64,000 nucleotides of DNA from Borborobacter arsenicus (GTDB lineage Bacteria; Pseudomonadota; Alphaproteobacteria; Rhizobiales; Rhizobiaceae). The position numbers and the translations under genes were made by a program. Shown piece after piece: positions 37,635 through 46,242 of the stretch (its first letter is position 1; each line of letters opens with the position of its first letter). The notes under the pieces were generated by a model that worked only from the letters and a program-made list of their open reading frames with translations, was not told the origin of the DNA and made no database searches. Location of the stretch: the NCBI RefSeq assembly GCF_003934165.1, contig NZ_RKST01000006.1, positions 277,036 through 341,035 of the forward strand, given 5' to 3'.

Positions 37635-38126
37635 GTGCGCATTTCCCTGATCCCACTGTTCCTCATTCTGCTGCCGCTGATCGAAATTGCCGGTTTCGTA
37701 GTGGTCGGCAGCCAAATCGGCGTCCTGCCCACGCTCGGACTGATCATCGCCACCGGAATTGCCGGAGCTGCGCTGCTGCGCCACCAGGGATTCGGCATCA
37801 TGACGCGCATCCGCAGCGAGGTGGAGGCTGGGCGGGATCCAAGCCGGAATCTCGTGCATGGCGTGATGATCCTCCTGGCGGGCCTCTTGCTGCTCATTCC
37901 CGGTTTTGTCAGCGACATTATCGGTATTTTGCTTTTTCTGCCGCCGATCCGCGATCTCGCCTGGCGCTTCCTCTCCCGCCGGGTCAATTTTACCTCCGAC
38001 TTCAGCACCATGGGCGGGTTTGCACGCCAGCGTGGAGATCGGGGCAAGACCATCGACCTCGACGAGGACGATTATTCGAAATCACCCGACCCGAGATCGC
38101 CCTGGCGTCAAATTGACGATCAGTGA
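37635..38126 (+). CDS. fxsA: FxsA family membrane protein
   Basis: Small inner-membrane protein of 163 residues. Four hydrophobic segments are seen: SLIPLFLILLPLIEIAGFVVV, then TLGLIIATGIAGAALL, GVMILLAGLLLLIPGF and IIGILLFLPP. The cytoplasmic tail is charged. FxsA was named for relieving phage T7 exclusion by F; its normal role is unknown. The start chosen is the GTG at 37635 (VRISLIPLF), five bases after GGAG; a longer frame from an ATG near 37570 is less convincing. Confidence 0.88.
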   Translation: MRISLIPLFLILLPLIEIAGFVVVGSQIGVLPTLGLIIATGIAGAALLRHQGFGIMTRIRSEVEAGRDPSRNLVHGVMILLAGLLLLIPGFVSDIIGILLFLPPIRDLAWRFLSRRVNFTSDFSTMGGFARQRGDRGKTIDLDEDDYSKSPDPRSPWRQIDDQ

Positions 38127-38244
38127 CGTGGGGCAGTGACGCAGGCCAGCCGCGCCGGCAAAACCTTGTGTTGGAATGACGAGCATGCTAGCCAACGCTC
38201 GATTTCAATTTCGGCCGCCAGGCTGAAGCGAGAGGATATGGCTC

Positions 38245-38757
38245 ATGGCCGAAAACAACAATGACGCCGCCGGCGCTGTCGGCAATGGCAATGGACAAAC
38301 CGCCGCCACGCAACAGGCTACGCTCAATGTTCTGGCGCAATATGTGAAGGACCTTTCCTTCGAAAGCCCCGGAGCACCGAACTCGCTGCGCGGCCGCGAC
38401 AAGGCGCCCGGCATCAACATCAATGTCAATGTCAACGCCAATCCGCTTTCGGACAAGGAATTCGACGTCAATCTGACGCTTTCGGCCAAGGCGGCGTTCG
38501 AAAAGGACGTGCTGTTCAATGTCGAACTGATCTATGGCGGCGTCTTCCGGATCGAGGGCTTCCCGCAGGAGCACATGCTGCCACTGCTGTTCATCGAATG
38601 CCCGCGGCTCTTGTTTCCCTTCGCCCGCCAGATCATCGCCGAAGCCACCCGCAATGGCGGCTTCCCGCCACTGATGCTCGACCCGATCGATTTTGCCCAG
38701 ATGTTCCAGCAAAAAATGGCTGAGGACCAGGCGGCTTCGAAGGTGAAGGTCAGCTAA
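38245..38757 (+). CDS. secB: protein-export chaperone SecB
   Basis: Cytosolic tetrameric chaperone, 170 residues, keeping preproteins unfolded for SecA. Family motifs are [43 protein letters not shown] and [17 protein letters not shown]. The N-terminal 25 residues are low-complexity ([14 protein letters not shown]). The ATG at 38245 is used. The stop codon falls in CTAAAGCGC, which resembles the edge of the repeat downstream of rho, and an intrinsic terminator follows. Confidence 0.97.
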   Translation: MAENNNDAAGAVGNGNGQTAATQQATLNVLAQYVKDLSFESPGAPNSLRGRDKAPGININVNVNANPLSDKEFDVNLTLSAKAAFEKDVLFNVELIYGGVFRIEGFPQEHMLPLLFIECPRLLFPFARQIIAEATRNGGFPPLMLDPIDFAQMFQQKMAEDQAASKVKVS

Positions 38758-38794
38758 AGCGCTTCATACAAACCTCGATCGTGATACGATCACA

Positions 38795-38827
38795 AGAATG
38801 GACGCCGCGAGCGTCCATTCTTTTTTC
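38795..38827 (+). terminator. intrinsic terminator of secB
   Basis: AGAATGGACGC (38795-38805) pairs perfectly with GCGTCCATTCT (38811-38821) around a five-base loop and is followed by TTTTTTC. It lies between convergent secB and dnaQ. Confidence 0.92.
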
Positions 38828-38840
38828 TGGCCAGGCAATG

Positions 38841-39545
38841 TCAGCCTTGGCCGAGTTGTTGCCAGACAGCCTTTTCGCCAAGGCCTGCGACGAGCCTGGC
38901 ATGAGCCGCCCGTTCCTCATCGGTGAGCCGCGGCGGCAGCGGTGACGGTCGCGAAGCGACGGTAACTTCAATTTCTACCGTGGTGGCGACATCAGCCCCC
39001 CTCTCCGGCCCTGCCTCCAGGATCAGGGTCGCCTGCTTGCCGCCGATGAGTTCGATATAGACTTCGGCCAAAAGTTCCGAGTCGAGAAGCGCCCCGTGCA
39101 GGTTGCGGTGGCTGTTGTTGATGCCGTAGCGCCGGCAAAGCGCATCGAGCGAGTTCGGACCCATCGGATGGCGCCGGCGCGCCAGCGCCAATGTGTCGAC
39201 TACGCGCTCAGGTTCGATCGGCGGATGGCCAAGCCGTGCCAGTTCGGCATTGATGAAGCCCATGTCGAACCCGGCATTATGCGCGATCAGACTTGCACCA
39301 TCGATGAACGCCAGAAACTCGTCGACAATGGCCGGAAAGGGTTTTTCGTTGGCCAATCGCTCGTCGCTGATGCCGTGGACGGCCAAAGCATCGGGATGGA
39401 CCGATCGTCCCTGCGGGTTGATATAGACGTGAAAGGTGTTTCCGGTCGGAAATCGGTTGACGAGCTCGACGCCACCGATCTCGATGATACGGTCCTCGCG
39501 GGCATCCAGGCCCGTCGTTTCCGTATCGAAAATGATCTCTCGCAC
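38841..39545 (-). CDS. dnaQ: DNA polymerase III subunit epsilon (proofreading exonuclease)
   Basis: 3'-5' exonuclease of the replicative polymerase, 234 residues. DEDDh motifs: FDTETTGLD (ExoI), SLIAHNAGFDMGFIN (ExoII) and NLHGALLDSELLAEVY (ExoIII). The C-terminal tail (about 175-234) should bind the alpha subunit. The start is a GTG at 39545 (VREIIFDTE) preceded by AAAGGAG at seven bases, stronger than an upstream ATG at 39587. It lies in the conserved maf-aroE-coaE-dnaQ run near the origin. Confidence 0.94.
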   Translation of the reverse strand: MREIIFDTETTGLDAREDRIIEIGGVELVNRFPTGNTFHVYINPQGRSVHPDALAVHGISDERLANEKPFPAIVDEFLAFIDGASLIAHNAGFDMGFINAELARLGHPPIEPERVVDTLALARRRHPMGPNSLDALCRRYGINNSHRNLHGALLDSELLAEVYIELIGGKQATLILEAGPERGADVATTVEIEVTVASRPSPLPPRLTDEERAAHARLVAGLGEKAVWQQLGQG

Positions 39546-39638
39546 CGAATCACTCCTTTGGTCACCATGAACTTGAATCGATTTCACCCTTCTTCCAAGG
39601 ACGATCGACGTTCATGCACAAGGAGGCCGTGATCCGGG

Positions 39639-40226
39639 CTAGGTTTGCGCGGTCAGCGCAGCGATTATCTTCTCGACCGCCTCGCGGGCCACATCCAGCC
39701 CTTGCCCCGTATCGACGATGAAATCCGCCTGCCGGCGTTTTTGCGAATCCGAAACCTGGCTGGCAAGGATCTTGGCGAATTTTTCCTCGCTCATGCCCGG
39801 GCGGGCAAGAACACGCTCACGCTGGATTTCGGCCGGTGCACTCACCACGACGACCTTGTCGACGCGCTCGCGGCCGCCCGTCTCGAACAAGAGCGGTATG
39901 TCGAGGACAGCGAGCGGAGCGCCGGCAGCGCGATGGCGCGCCAGGAAAGCATCCGCATCCGCCCGCACCAGCGGATGAATGATCGATTCGAGCTTCTTCA
40001 ACGCCTGCGGATTGCCGATGACCTGCCGGCCGAGTGCTGCCCGATCAACCACGCCATTGGTGACCGTGCCGGGAAATGCCTGTTCCACCAACGGAGCCGC
40101 GGCACCGGCATAAAGGCGATGCACGGTCTCGTCCGAATCATGGACCGGGACGCCCGCCTCCGCGAACATTTTCGCCGTGGTCGATTTGCCCATGCCGATC
40201 GACCCGGTCAGTCCCAGAACGATCAT
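39639..40226 (-). CDS. coaE: dephospho-CoA kinase
   Basis: Last step of coenzyme A synthesis, 195 residues. P-loop [25 protein letters not shown] and [16 protein letters not shown] are diagnostic. The ATG overlaps the aroE stop by four bases. With coaA at 26 kb, two CoA-pathway genes are in the window but in different operons. Confidence 0.96.
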   Translation of the reverse strand: MIVLGLTGSIGMGKSTTAKMFAEAGVPVHDSDETVHRLYAGAAAPLVEQAFPGTVTNGVVDRAALGRQVIGNPQALKKLESIIHPLVRADADAFLARHRAAGAPLAVLDIPLLFETGGRERVDKVVVVSAPAEIQRERVLARPGMSEEKFAKILASQVSDSQKRRQADFIVDTGQGLDVAREAVEKIIAALTAQT

Positions 40227-41068
40227 GCCGCGCCCCCGAGATCGGCGACGATCATGTCGCGCAACTCAGAGCTGACCTGCGGACGCTGGCCGAACCATCG
40301 GTCGAAGCCCGGCACCGCCTGGTGCAGCAGCATGCCGAGCCCGTCGACCGTCTTCAGGCCTCGTGCACTCGCGGCAGCCAGCAGCGGCGTTTCGAGCGGC
40401 ACATAGACGATATCGGTCACGACAGCGTGGGCCGGCAGAAGCGACACATCGACGGGGCTTGTCTCATCGCCGTCCGCCATGCCGAGCGACGTCGTATTGA
40501 CCAGCAGCCCGCAATCGGAAAGCAGCTCGCCGACAGCTGGCAAGGGGTGAGCGGAAATGCCATCACCGAAATGATCGGCCAGTTCGACGGCCCGCGATAC
40601 GGTGCGGTTGACGATGCGGATATCGCCCAAGCCTCTCTTTTTCAGCGCATGGACGATAGCGCGTGAGGCCCCACCGGCGCCAAGCACGACCGCGACATTG
40701 CCGCTGCCCCAGCCCGGCGCATATTCATCCAGATTGGCGGCAAAGCCATAGGCATCTGTATTGCCGCCCCATAACAATCCGTCTTCCAGCCAGAGTGTGT
40801 TGACGGCGCCGATAGCTTCGGCCGCCTCGTCCCGCCGGTGGGCGAGGGTAAATGCTGCCTCCTTGTGCGGAATGGTGACATTGCCGCCCGCAAACCCTGC
40901 CTGCGACAGCCCCGCCAGAAAGCGAGCAAAGTCGCCAGGCGCGACGTCTATCGCTTCGTAAGAACCGTCTATACCGAGTTCGTTCAACCAGTAGCCGTGG
41001 ATTTTCGGCGACCTCGAATGCTTGATCGGATGGCCGCAGACAAAGGCCTTCTTCCGGCGCTCAGCCAT
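40223..41068 (-). CDS. aroE: shikimate dehydrogenase (NADP+)
   Basis: Reduces 3-dehydroshikimate to shikimate in aromatic amino acid synthesis, 281 residues. [13 protein letters not shown] and [11 protein letters not shown] bind shikimate, [13 protein letters not shown] binds NADP, and [11 protein letters not shown] follows. The ATG at 41068 overlaps the maf stop by eight bases; a 51-residue upstream extension overlaps maf and is rejected. Confidence 0.96.
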   Translation of the reverse strand: MAERRKKAFVCGHPIKHSRSPKIHGYWLNELGIDGSYEAIDVAPGDFARFLAGLSQAGFAGGNVTIPHKEAAFTLAHRRDEAAEAIGAVNTLWLEDGLLWGGNTDAYGFAANLDEYAPGWGSGNVAVVLGAGGASRAIVHALKKRGLGDIRIVNRTVSRAVELADHFGDGISAHPLPAVGELLSDCGLLVNTTSLGMADGDETSPVDVSLLPAHAVVTDIVYVPLETPLLAAASARGLKTVDGLGMLLHQAVPGFDRWFGQRPQVSSELRDMIVADLGGAA

Positions 41069-41660
41069 CGAGCGCTCCATATTCGCGCAGGGCCGCAAGC
41101 AGCGGCAGCAGCGGCAGGCCGACAATGGTGAAGTAGTCGCCGTCGATCTTTTCGAATAGCTGGATGCCCTCGCCTTCGATCTGATAGGCCCCGACGCTCG
41201 CCAATGCCTTGTCGCCGACACGGGCGAGATGGCGCCCGATAAAGGCCGGGTCGAGTTTGCGCATCGTCAGCCTGGCAATGCTGACATCGCGCCAGAGCGT
41301 TTCGCCGTCACGTGCCAGCACCACGGCACTGTTGAGCTGATGGGTCTTGCCCGACAGCGTGAGCAGGTGGCGGCGCGCTTCCTCCTTGTCGCCCGGCTTA
41401 TGAAAGACGCGGTCGCCCAGCGAAAGGGTCTGGTCGCAGCCGATGACCAGCGCACCGGGGTTTTTCTCGCTGATATTGAGCGCTTTCGCTTCGGCAAGGA
41501 TCAGCGCTACATCCTCGGGCGTCGCACCGCTTCCCTCCAGCGGAGCCTCGAGCGCCCTTTCATCGACATCTGCCGGCACCGCATCAAAACCGATCCCGGC
41601 ATTTGCCAGCAGCGTTTTGCGAAACGGGCTTCCCGAAGCCAGTATGATCCTGTCCGTCAT
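41061..41660 (-). CDS. maf: Maf-like nucleoside triphosphate pyrophosphatase
   Basis: House-cleaning nucleotide pyrophosphatase of 199 residues. [27 protein letters not shown] and [23 protein letters not shown] are the Maf motifs. The ATG at 41660 follows GGAG by six bases. It starts the minus-strand maf-aroE-coaE series and lies 150 bases downstream of ppsR, with repeat copy D filling the gap. Confidence 0.94.
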   Translation of the reverse strand: MTDRIILASGSPFRKTLLANAGIGFDAVPADVDERALEAPLEGSGATPEDVALILAEAKALNISEKNPGALVIGCDQTLSLGDRVFHKPGDKEEARRHLLTLSGKTHQLNSAVVLARDGETLWRDVSIARLTMRKLDPAFIGRHLARVGDKALASVGAYQIEGEGIQLFEKIDGDYFTIVGLPLLPLLAALREYGALDG

Positions 41661-41690
41661 TCGTCTCCCCGAGCGTGGTTTCCTCGCCTG

Positions 41691-41812
41691 GAGCAAGATG
41701 ATTCTCCTTGAATCACCATCTCACCCTAAGTCATTGTTTTTGGAGCATGATCTTGTCCGAAAAGTCTGCAACTTTTCGCAGACGCGGACCTTCGGTTCGG
41801 GATCATGCTCTA
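41691..41812. repeat. two-hairpin intergenic repeat (copy D), supplying the ppsR stop codon
   Basis: The main hairpin has perfect 10-base ends GAGCATGATC (41743-41752) and GATCATGCTC (41801-41810), inner CCGAA/TTCGG, and a nested GTCTGC/GCAGAC hairpin (41764-41783) that makes its loop longer than in copy C. The smaller hairpin at its left is GATTC/GAATC around 41700, with a TTGTTTTTG-type spacer. The right-hand CTCTA is, on the minus strand, the TAG stop of ppsR. Confidence 0.82.
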
Positions 41813-42631
41813 ACGCGTCTTGTTGCGCAGGGCAACGATGGCCGCGGCGGTTTCCTCAATCGAGCGCCGGCTGACATCGATCATCGGCCAGTTGTGGCGC
41901 GTGCAGATCTGGCGGGCATAGGCCAGCTCCTCATTGATCATCGCGCGATCGACATAGCCCTGGGCATCATAGCCGGGCATGGTGCCCAAGATTCGGTTCT
42001 GGCGCACATGCGAAATGCGCTCGGCAGTGGCGACGAGCCCGACGATCAAAGGCTTTTTGGCATACACCAGATTTTCCGGCAAAGGCACGCCGAGAACGAT
42101 CGGAATATTGGCGGTCTTGATGCCACGATTAGCCAGGTAGATGCTGGTCGGCGTCTTGGAGGTACGCGAAATGCCGATCAATATGATGTCGGCCTCGTCG
42201 AGATCAGTCGGCAGCTGCCCGTCATCATGTTCCATGGTGAAGTTCAGCGCGTCGATCCGCCGGAAATAATCGGCATCGAGAACGTGCTGGGCACCGACGC
42301 GGCGGCCGGCGGGCGTGCCGAGATAGGATTGGAACACTGACAGCACCGGTTCGAGTACGGAGACGCAAGGCAGCCCCATCTCCGCTGCGCGTGCATCGAT
42401 GCGACTGGCAAGGGCCTGGTCGACGAGCGTGTAGAGCACGATGCCAGGCTGTTCCTCTATGTCGTCGAACACCTTCATCAACTGCTTCTCGGTGCGGATC
42501 AGCGGATAGATATGCTCGATCGCCCGCGCGTCCTTGTATTGCGCTGCGGCCGCGCGGCCTGCGGCCAGAAGCGTTTCGCCGGTGGCATCCGAAATGAGGT
42601 GAAGGTGGAAGAAGCTCTGGGGTTTATTCAC
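41810..42631 (-). CDS. ppsR: pyruvate, water dikinase regulatory protein (PPSR, kinase/pyrophosphorylase)
   Basis: DUF299-family bifunctional kinase and pyrophosphorylase, which controls PEP synthase or pyruvate phosphate dikinase by ADP-dependent phosphorylation; 273 residues. [11 protein letters not shown], the P-loop-like [15 protein letters not shown] and [10 protein letters not shown] are characteristic. I use the GTG at 42631 ([16 protein letters not shown]), which matches the family N-terminus; an ATG at 42673 would add 14 residues. The stop codon belongs to repeat copy D. It is divergent from hemE across the probable oriC. Confidence 0.93.
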   Translation of the reverse strand: MNKPQSFFHLHLISDATGETLLAAGRAAAAQYKDARAIEHIYPLIRTEKQLMKVFDDIEEQPGIVLYTLVDQALASRIDARAAEMGLPCVSVLEPVLSVFQSYLGTPAGRRVGAQHVLDADYFRRIDALNFTMEHDDGQLPTDLDEADIILIGISRTSKTPTSIYLANRGIKTANIPIVLGVPLPENLVYAKKPLIVGLVATAERISHVRQNRILGTMPGYDAQGYVDRAMINEELAYARQICTRHNWPMIDVSRRSIEETAAAIVALRNKTR

Positions 42632-42802
42632 AGCGGTGGCCTGTATCTGTGGGCTGATGTGGACAAAAGGCACATTTTTTCCAGCCGCCCGATATGGGGT
42701 GTATCGGTGGGCAGGTTGTCCACAATCTGAGCTCCTGTCAGCTTCTTTCGCGCAGCTTGGACGATAATGGGGACAAGTTGAGAAGCCTTATGCTTGTCCA
42801 CC
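42624..42802. promoter_or_regulatory. cluster of DnaA-box-like sites
   Basis: Close matches to the DnaA box TTATNCACA: TTATTCACA (42624-42632, full match), TGTGGACAA (42658-42666) and TTGTCCACA (42716-42724), each one base from TTATCCACA. Weaker ones are TGGGGACAA (42768-42776) and TTGTCCACC (42794-42802). The first overlaps the ppsR start codon. Confidence 0.65.
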
Positions 42803-43031
42803 GCGCATGGAAATGGATTGATGCCACCAAACCCATGTAATTCATGACTTATTTAGGACAATCCCCCGAGTTTTCCAAAGTGCGATGAAAAGAGCGCGAC
42901 AATATGCTGTGTGGCTGAAAGCGACGATCTCGGGATAAGTCATAATTCCCGATTCCAACAGAGTCTAAGAATCAGAAGACTCTTTTCTTAGAAATTATAT
43001 TTATAGAAAGAGCCGCGAGGGATAACGCTCC
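42632..43031. other. probable chromosomal replication origin (oriC) between ppsR and hemE
   Basis: A 400-base gene-free interval between divergent ppsR and hemE. It holds the DnaA-box cluster on the left, an inverted repeat ATGACTTAT/ATAAGTCAT (42844-42852 and 42935-42943), and an AT-rich end (about 42961-43012) with CTAAGAA/TTCTTAG arms, a likely unwinding element just before hemE. In Caulobacter and Sinorhizobium the chromosomal origin lies beside hemE, and parS-parAB is nearby here too, so the assignment is well supported. No clean CtrA site (TTAA-N7-TTAA) was seen. Confidence 0.75.
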
Positions 43032-44066
43032 ATGCACGAAAAGCGCATCATGCTGAATGTCCTGAAAGGACAGACGGCATTCCCGCCCCCGATCTGGATG
43101 ATGCGGCAGGCGGGGCGATATCTTCCCGAGTATCGTGAGGCAAGGAAGAAGGCCGGGAGCTTTCTGGATCTTTGCTACAATCCTGATTTCGCGGTGGAAG
43201 TGACATTGCAGCCGATCCGGCGTTTCGGCTTCGACGCCTCGATCCTGTTTTCAGACATTCTCGTGGTTCCGCACGCACTTGGCCGCAACCTTCGCTTCGA
43301 GGAAGGACGCGGGCCGGTGATGACCCCGATAGAGGCTCATGAGATTGGAAAGTTGGACGGGTCGCGCTTCCATCAGCATCTTGCACCTGTCTACGAGACC
43401 GTGCGGCGATTGCGTGCCGAGCTCCCGGAAGCCACGACGCTTATCGGCTTTTGCGGCGCGCCCTGGACGCTTGCGACCTATATGATCGCCGGGCATGGCA
43501 CACCCGAGCAGGCGCCGGCGCGGTTGTTCGGTTATCGTAACCCGCAGGCCATGGAACAGCTGCTTTCGACCCTTGCCAGCCATTCGGCCGAATATCTGAT
43601 CCGCCAGGTCGATGCCGGCGCCGACGTGGTGCAGATATTCGACAGCTGGTCCGGCGTCCTTGATGAAGCCTGTTTCGATGCCTTCTGCGTCAAGCCGGTG
43701 GCCGAGATCGTCAGGCGGGTGCGCAAGGCCCATCCGGACGTGCCGATTATCGGTTTTCCCAAAGGTGCGGGAGCCCGCTACGACCGCTATCGCAAGGATA
43801 CGGGCGTCACGGGGCTTGGGCTCGACTGGACGGTCCCGCTTGCGCAGGCAAAGGCGCTGCAGGCAGAGGGAGCAGTGCAGGGCAATCTTGATCCGCTGCG
43901 CCTGGTGGCCGGTGGCCGGGCTCTCTCCGAAGGCGTGGATGCCATTTTGAAGGCGTTGGGATCGGGGCCGCTGGCGTTCAATCTCGGCCACGGGATCACG
44001 CCGGAAACGCCGATCGATCATGTCGCGGCAATGGTTGCGCAAGTGAGAGGATTTGACGGGCGATGA
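43032..44066 (+). CDS. hemE: uroporphyrinogen decarboxylase
   Basis: Heme pathway enzyme that decarboxylates the four acetates of uroporphyrinogen III, 344 residues. [18 protein letters not shown] at the N-terminus and [14 protein letters not shown] are the two family signatures; IFDSWSGVL and [12 protein letters not shown] follow. The ATG at 43032 lies just right of the AT-rich end of the probable oriC. Its stop overlaps the hemJ start by four bases. Confidence 0.97.
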   Translation: MHEKRIMLNVLKGQTAFPPPIWMMRQAGRYLPEYREARKKAGSFLDLCYNPDFAVEVTLQPIRRFGFDASILFSDILVVPHALGRNLRFEEGRGPVMTPIEAHEIGKLDGSRFHQHLAPVYETVRRLRAELPEATTLIGFCGAPWTLATYMIAGHGTPEQAPARLFGYRNPQAMEQLLSTLASHSAEYLIRQVDAGADVVQIFDSWSGVLDEACFDAFCVKPVAEIVRRVRKAHPDVPIIGFPKGAGARYDRYRKDTGVTGLGLDWTVPLAQAKALQAEGAVQGNLDPLRLVAGGRALSEGVDAILKALGSGPLAFNLGHGITPETPIDHVAAMVAQVRGFDGR

Positions 44067-44605
44067 GCAATGCCAATGAGCAGCTATCATCCAGCGGCGG
44101 GCGGGCGGCCAAACGCGCGGCCATTGCCATTCTTGTCTTTATCCTGCTGACGGCAGCGCTGTTTTATCTCGACCCGGAAAACTTCTATCCCTGGGCCAAG
44201 GCAATCCATATCATTGCGGTCATCTCCTGGATGGCCGGCATGCTCTATCTGCCCCGGCTCTTCGTCTATCACGCCGATGCCGAGCCTGGCTCTGCACAGT
44301 CCGAAACCTTCAAGGTAATGGAACGCAGGCTTTTGCGGGTCATCATCAATCCGGCGATGGTGATCACCTGGGTATTCGGCCTGTGGCTGGCCTGGAAGGG
44401 CTTTGGATTTTCGGGCGGCTGGCTTCACGCCAAGATTGCCGCTGTCCTTGCACTGTCGGGCGTGCATGGCTATTTCTCGGCTGCGGTTCGCAAATTCGCC
44501 GAGGATCGTAACCGGAAACCGGCAGGTCACTGGCGGATGGTCAACGAAATACCGACCGTTCTGATGATCCTAATCGTCATCCTGGTGGTGGTGAAGCCGT
44601 TCTGA
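44063..44605 (+). CDS. hemJ: protoporphyrinogen oxidase HemJ
   Basis: Inner-membrane enzyme of 180 residues replacing HemG/HemY in most alphaproteobacteria. Four or five membrane helices, with the conserved [24 protein letters not shown] near residues 47-70 (histidines likely bind heme), [13 protein letters not shown] and [13 protein letters not shown]. It is translationally coupled to hemE (ATGA). Downstream, TTTATCGCCGGC and GCCGGCGGATAAA (44607-44660) form an imperfect long stem before rho. Confidence 0.95.
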   Translation: MSNANEQLSSSGGRAAKRAAIAILVFILLTAALFYLDPENFYPWAKAIHIIAVISWMAGMLYLPRLFVYHADAEPGSAQSETFKVMERRLLRVIINPAMVITWVFGLWLAWKGFGFSGGWLHAKIAAVLALSGVHGYFSAAVRKFAEDRNRKPAGHWRMVNEIPTVLMILIVILVVVKPF

Positions 44606-44766
44606 ATTTTATCGCCGGCCGTGAAAGGCTTCTTGCGCTTTGGCCTGCCGGCGGATAAAAGACGGGTCTTCCTTTCCGCTAAGCGTTGTCCCCCTTTCTT
44701 TCGAGCACGCTCGGCAACTTATCGCATCCGCCGATATTTTTTTCCCATTATAGCCAGAGTCCGTCC

Positions 44767-46032
44767 ATGCAGGAAATGAAACTCCAGGAGTTCAAGAACA
44801 AGAAGCCGACCGATCTCATCGCGTTTGCCGAGACGCTCGAGGTCGAGAACGCCAGCGTCATGCGCAAGCAGGAGCTGATGTTCGCGATTTTGAAGAAGCT
44901 TGCGGCTCAGGATGTGGAGATCATCGGCGACGGTGTGGTCGAGGTGTTGCAGGACGGCTTCGGCTTCCTGCGCTCGGCCAATGCCAATTATCTGCCCGGC
45001 CCGGACGACATCTATATTTCACCTTCGCAGATACGGCGTTTCTCACTCAAGACCGGGGACACGGTAGAGGGACCGATCCGTAGCCCCAAGGAAGGCGAGC
45101 GCTATTTCGCCCTGCTGAAGGTCAACACGATCAATTTCGACGATCCGGAGAAGATTCGCCACAAGATCCATTTTGACAATCTGACGCCGCTTTACCCGAC
45201 CCAGCGGCTGAAGATGGAAGTCGAGAACCCGACCACCAAGGATATTTCGCCGCGTGTGATCGATCTGGTGGCGCCGCTCGGCAAGGGCCAGCGCGCCTTG
45301 ATCGTGGCGCAGCCGCGCACCGGCAAGACCGTTCTGCTGCAGAATATCGCGCACTCGATCACCACCAATCACCCGGAATGCTACCTGATCGTCCTGCTGA
45401 TCGACGAGCGGCCGGAGGAAGTCACCGACATGCAGCGCTCGGTCAAGGGCGAGGTCGTGTCCTCGACATTCGATGAGCCGGCGGTGCGTCATGTGCAGGT
45501 TGCCGAGATGGTCATCGAGAAGGCCAAGCGCCTGGTCGAGCATGGCCGCGACGTGGTCATATTACTGGACTCCATCACCCGCCTCGGCCGCGCCTACAAC
45601 ACCGTCGTGCCGTCCTCCGGCAAGGTTCTGACCGGCGGTGTCGACGCCAATGCGCTTCAGCGCCCGAAGCGTTTCTTCGGCGCCGCCCGCAATATCGAGG
45701 AAGGCGGCTCGCTGACAATCATTGCGACCGCGCTGATCGATACCGGCAGCCGCATGGATGAAGTGATTTTCGAAGAGTTCAAGGGTACCGGCAATTCCGA
45801 AATCGTGCTCGACCGCAAGGTTGCCGACAAGCGCATCTACCCGGCGATGGACATTCTGAAGTCCGGCACCCGCAAGGAAGATCTCCTGGTGGCCAAGCAG
45901 GACCTGCAGAAGATATTCGTGCTGCGGCGTATCCTTGCGCCGATGGGAACGACGGATGCGATCGAGTTCCTGATCGACAAGCTGAAGCAGACGAAGACGA
46001 ATGCAGACTTCTTCGACTCGATGAATACCTGA
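44767..46032 (+). CDS. rho: transcription termination factor Rho
   Basis: Hexameric RNA helicase, 421 residues. The N-terminal domain starts [17 protein letters not shown], the RNA-binding cold-shock fold has [17 protein letters not shown], Walker A is [10 protein letters not shown], Walker [17 protein letters not shown], and the R-loop region is [12 protein letters not shown]. The ATG at 44767 is the family start. The 161-base leader could allow autoregulation, but no element is clear. It is followed after eight bases by a composite repeat. Confidence 0.97.
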   Translation: MQEMKLQEFKNKKPTDLIAFAETLEVENASVMRKQELMFAILKKLAAQDVEIIGDGVVEVLQDGFGFLRSANANYLPGPDDIYISPSQIRRFSLKTGDTVEGPIRSPKEGERYFALLKVNTINFDDPEKIRHKIHFDNLTPLYPTQRLKMEVENPTTKDISPRVIDLVAPLGKGQRALIVAQPRTGKTVLLQNIAHSITTNHPECYLIVLLIDERPEEVTDMQRSVKGEVVSSTFDEPAVRHVQVAEMVIEKAKRLVEHGRDVVILLDSITRLGRAYNTVVPSSGKVLTGGVDANALQRPKRFFGAARNIEEGGSLTIIATALIDTGSRMDEVIFEEFKGTGNSEIVLDRKVADKRIYPAMDILKSGTRKEDLLVAKQDLQKIFVLRRILAPMGTTDAIEFLIDKLKQTKTNADFFDSMNT

Positions 46033-46040
46033 TTACTGAA

Positions 46041-46140
46041 GCATGTCTCCCGAAAGTGGGAACCGGTTTCGGGAGACATGCGTAAAAACAAGGGGCTAAA
46101 GCGCGTCAAGCGAACCTGAAAAGATCGCGACGTGCTTTAG
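46041..46140. repeat. two-hairpin intergenic repeat (copy E), inverted orientation
   Basis: A perfect 15-base-pair stem (46041-46055 with 46067-46081; GCATGTCTCCCGAAA arm, 11-base loop) is followed by GTAAAAACAAGGGG and a second hairpin, CTAAAGCGCGTC (46096-46107) with GACGTGCTTTAG (46129-46140), one mismatch. The order of hairpins is reversed relative to copies A-D, so it faces copy B, which it touches. The first hairpin may also help end rho transcription, though it lacks a T run. Confidence 0.85.
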
Positions 46141-46242
46141 AGCCGTTCTGATTTAACCGGAATCGAGGAACGGCTCTAAACTTTTGTTTTGGCCGCATTT
46201 CCGGACGCAAAACCGTTTCACACTTTTGCTGGTAATGCTCTA
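46139..46242. repeat. two-hairpin intergenic repeat (copy B), supplying the DUF255 gene stop codon
   Basis: AGAGCCGTTC (46139-46148) pairs with GAACGGCTCT (46168-46177); spacer ACTTTTGTTTTGG; second hairpin GCATT.../...AATGC with inner GCAAAA/TTTTGC, ending CTCTA. It is near-identical to copy A at 24307. The final CTA is, on the minus strand, the TAG stop of the DUF255 gene. Confidence 0.85.

Noticed and set aside
42640..43031. CtrA binding sites in oriC
   Set aside because: No TTAA-N7-TTAA pair was found; only scattered TTA-type sequences.
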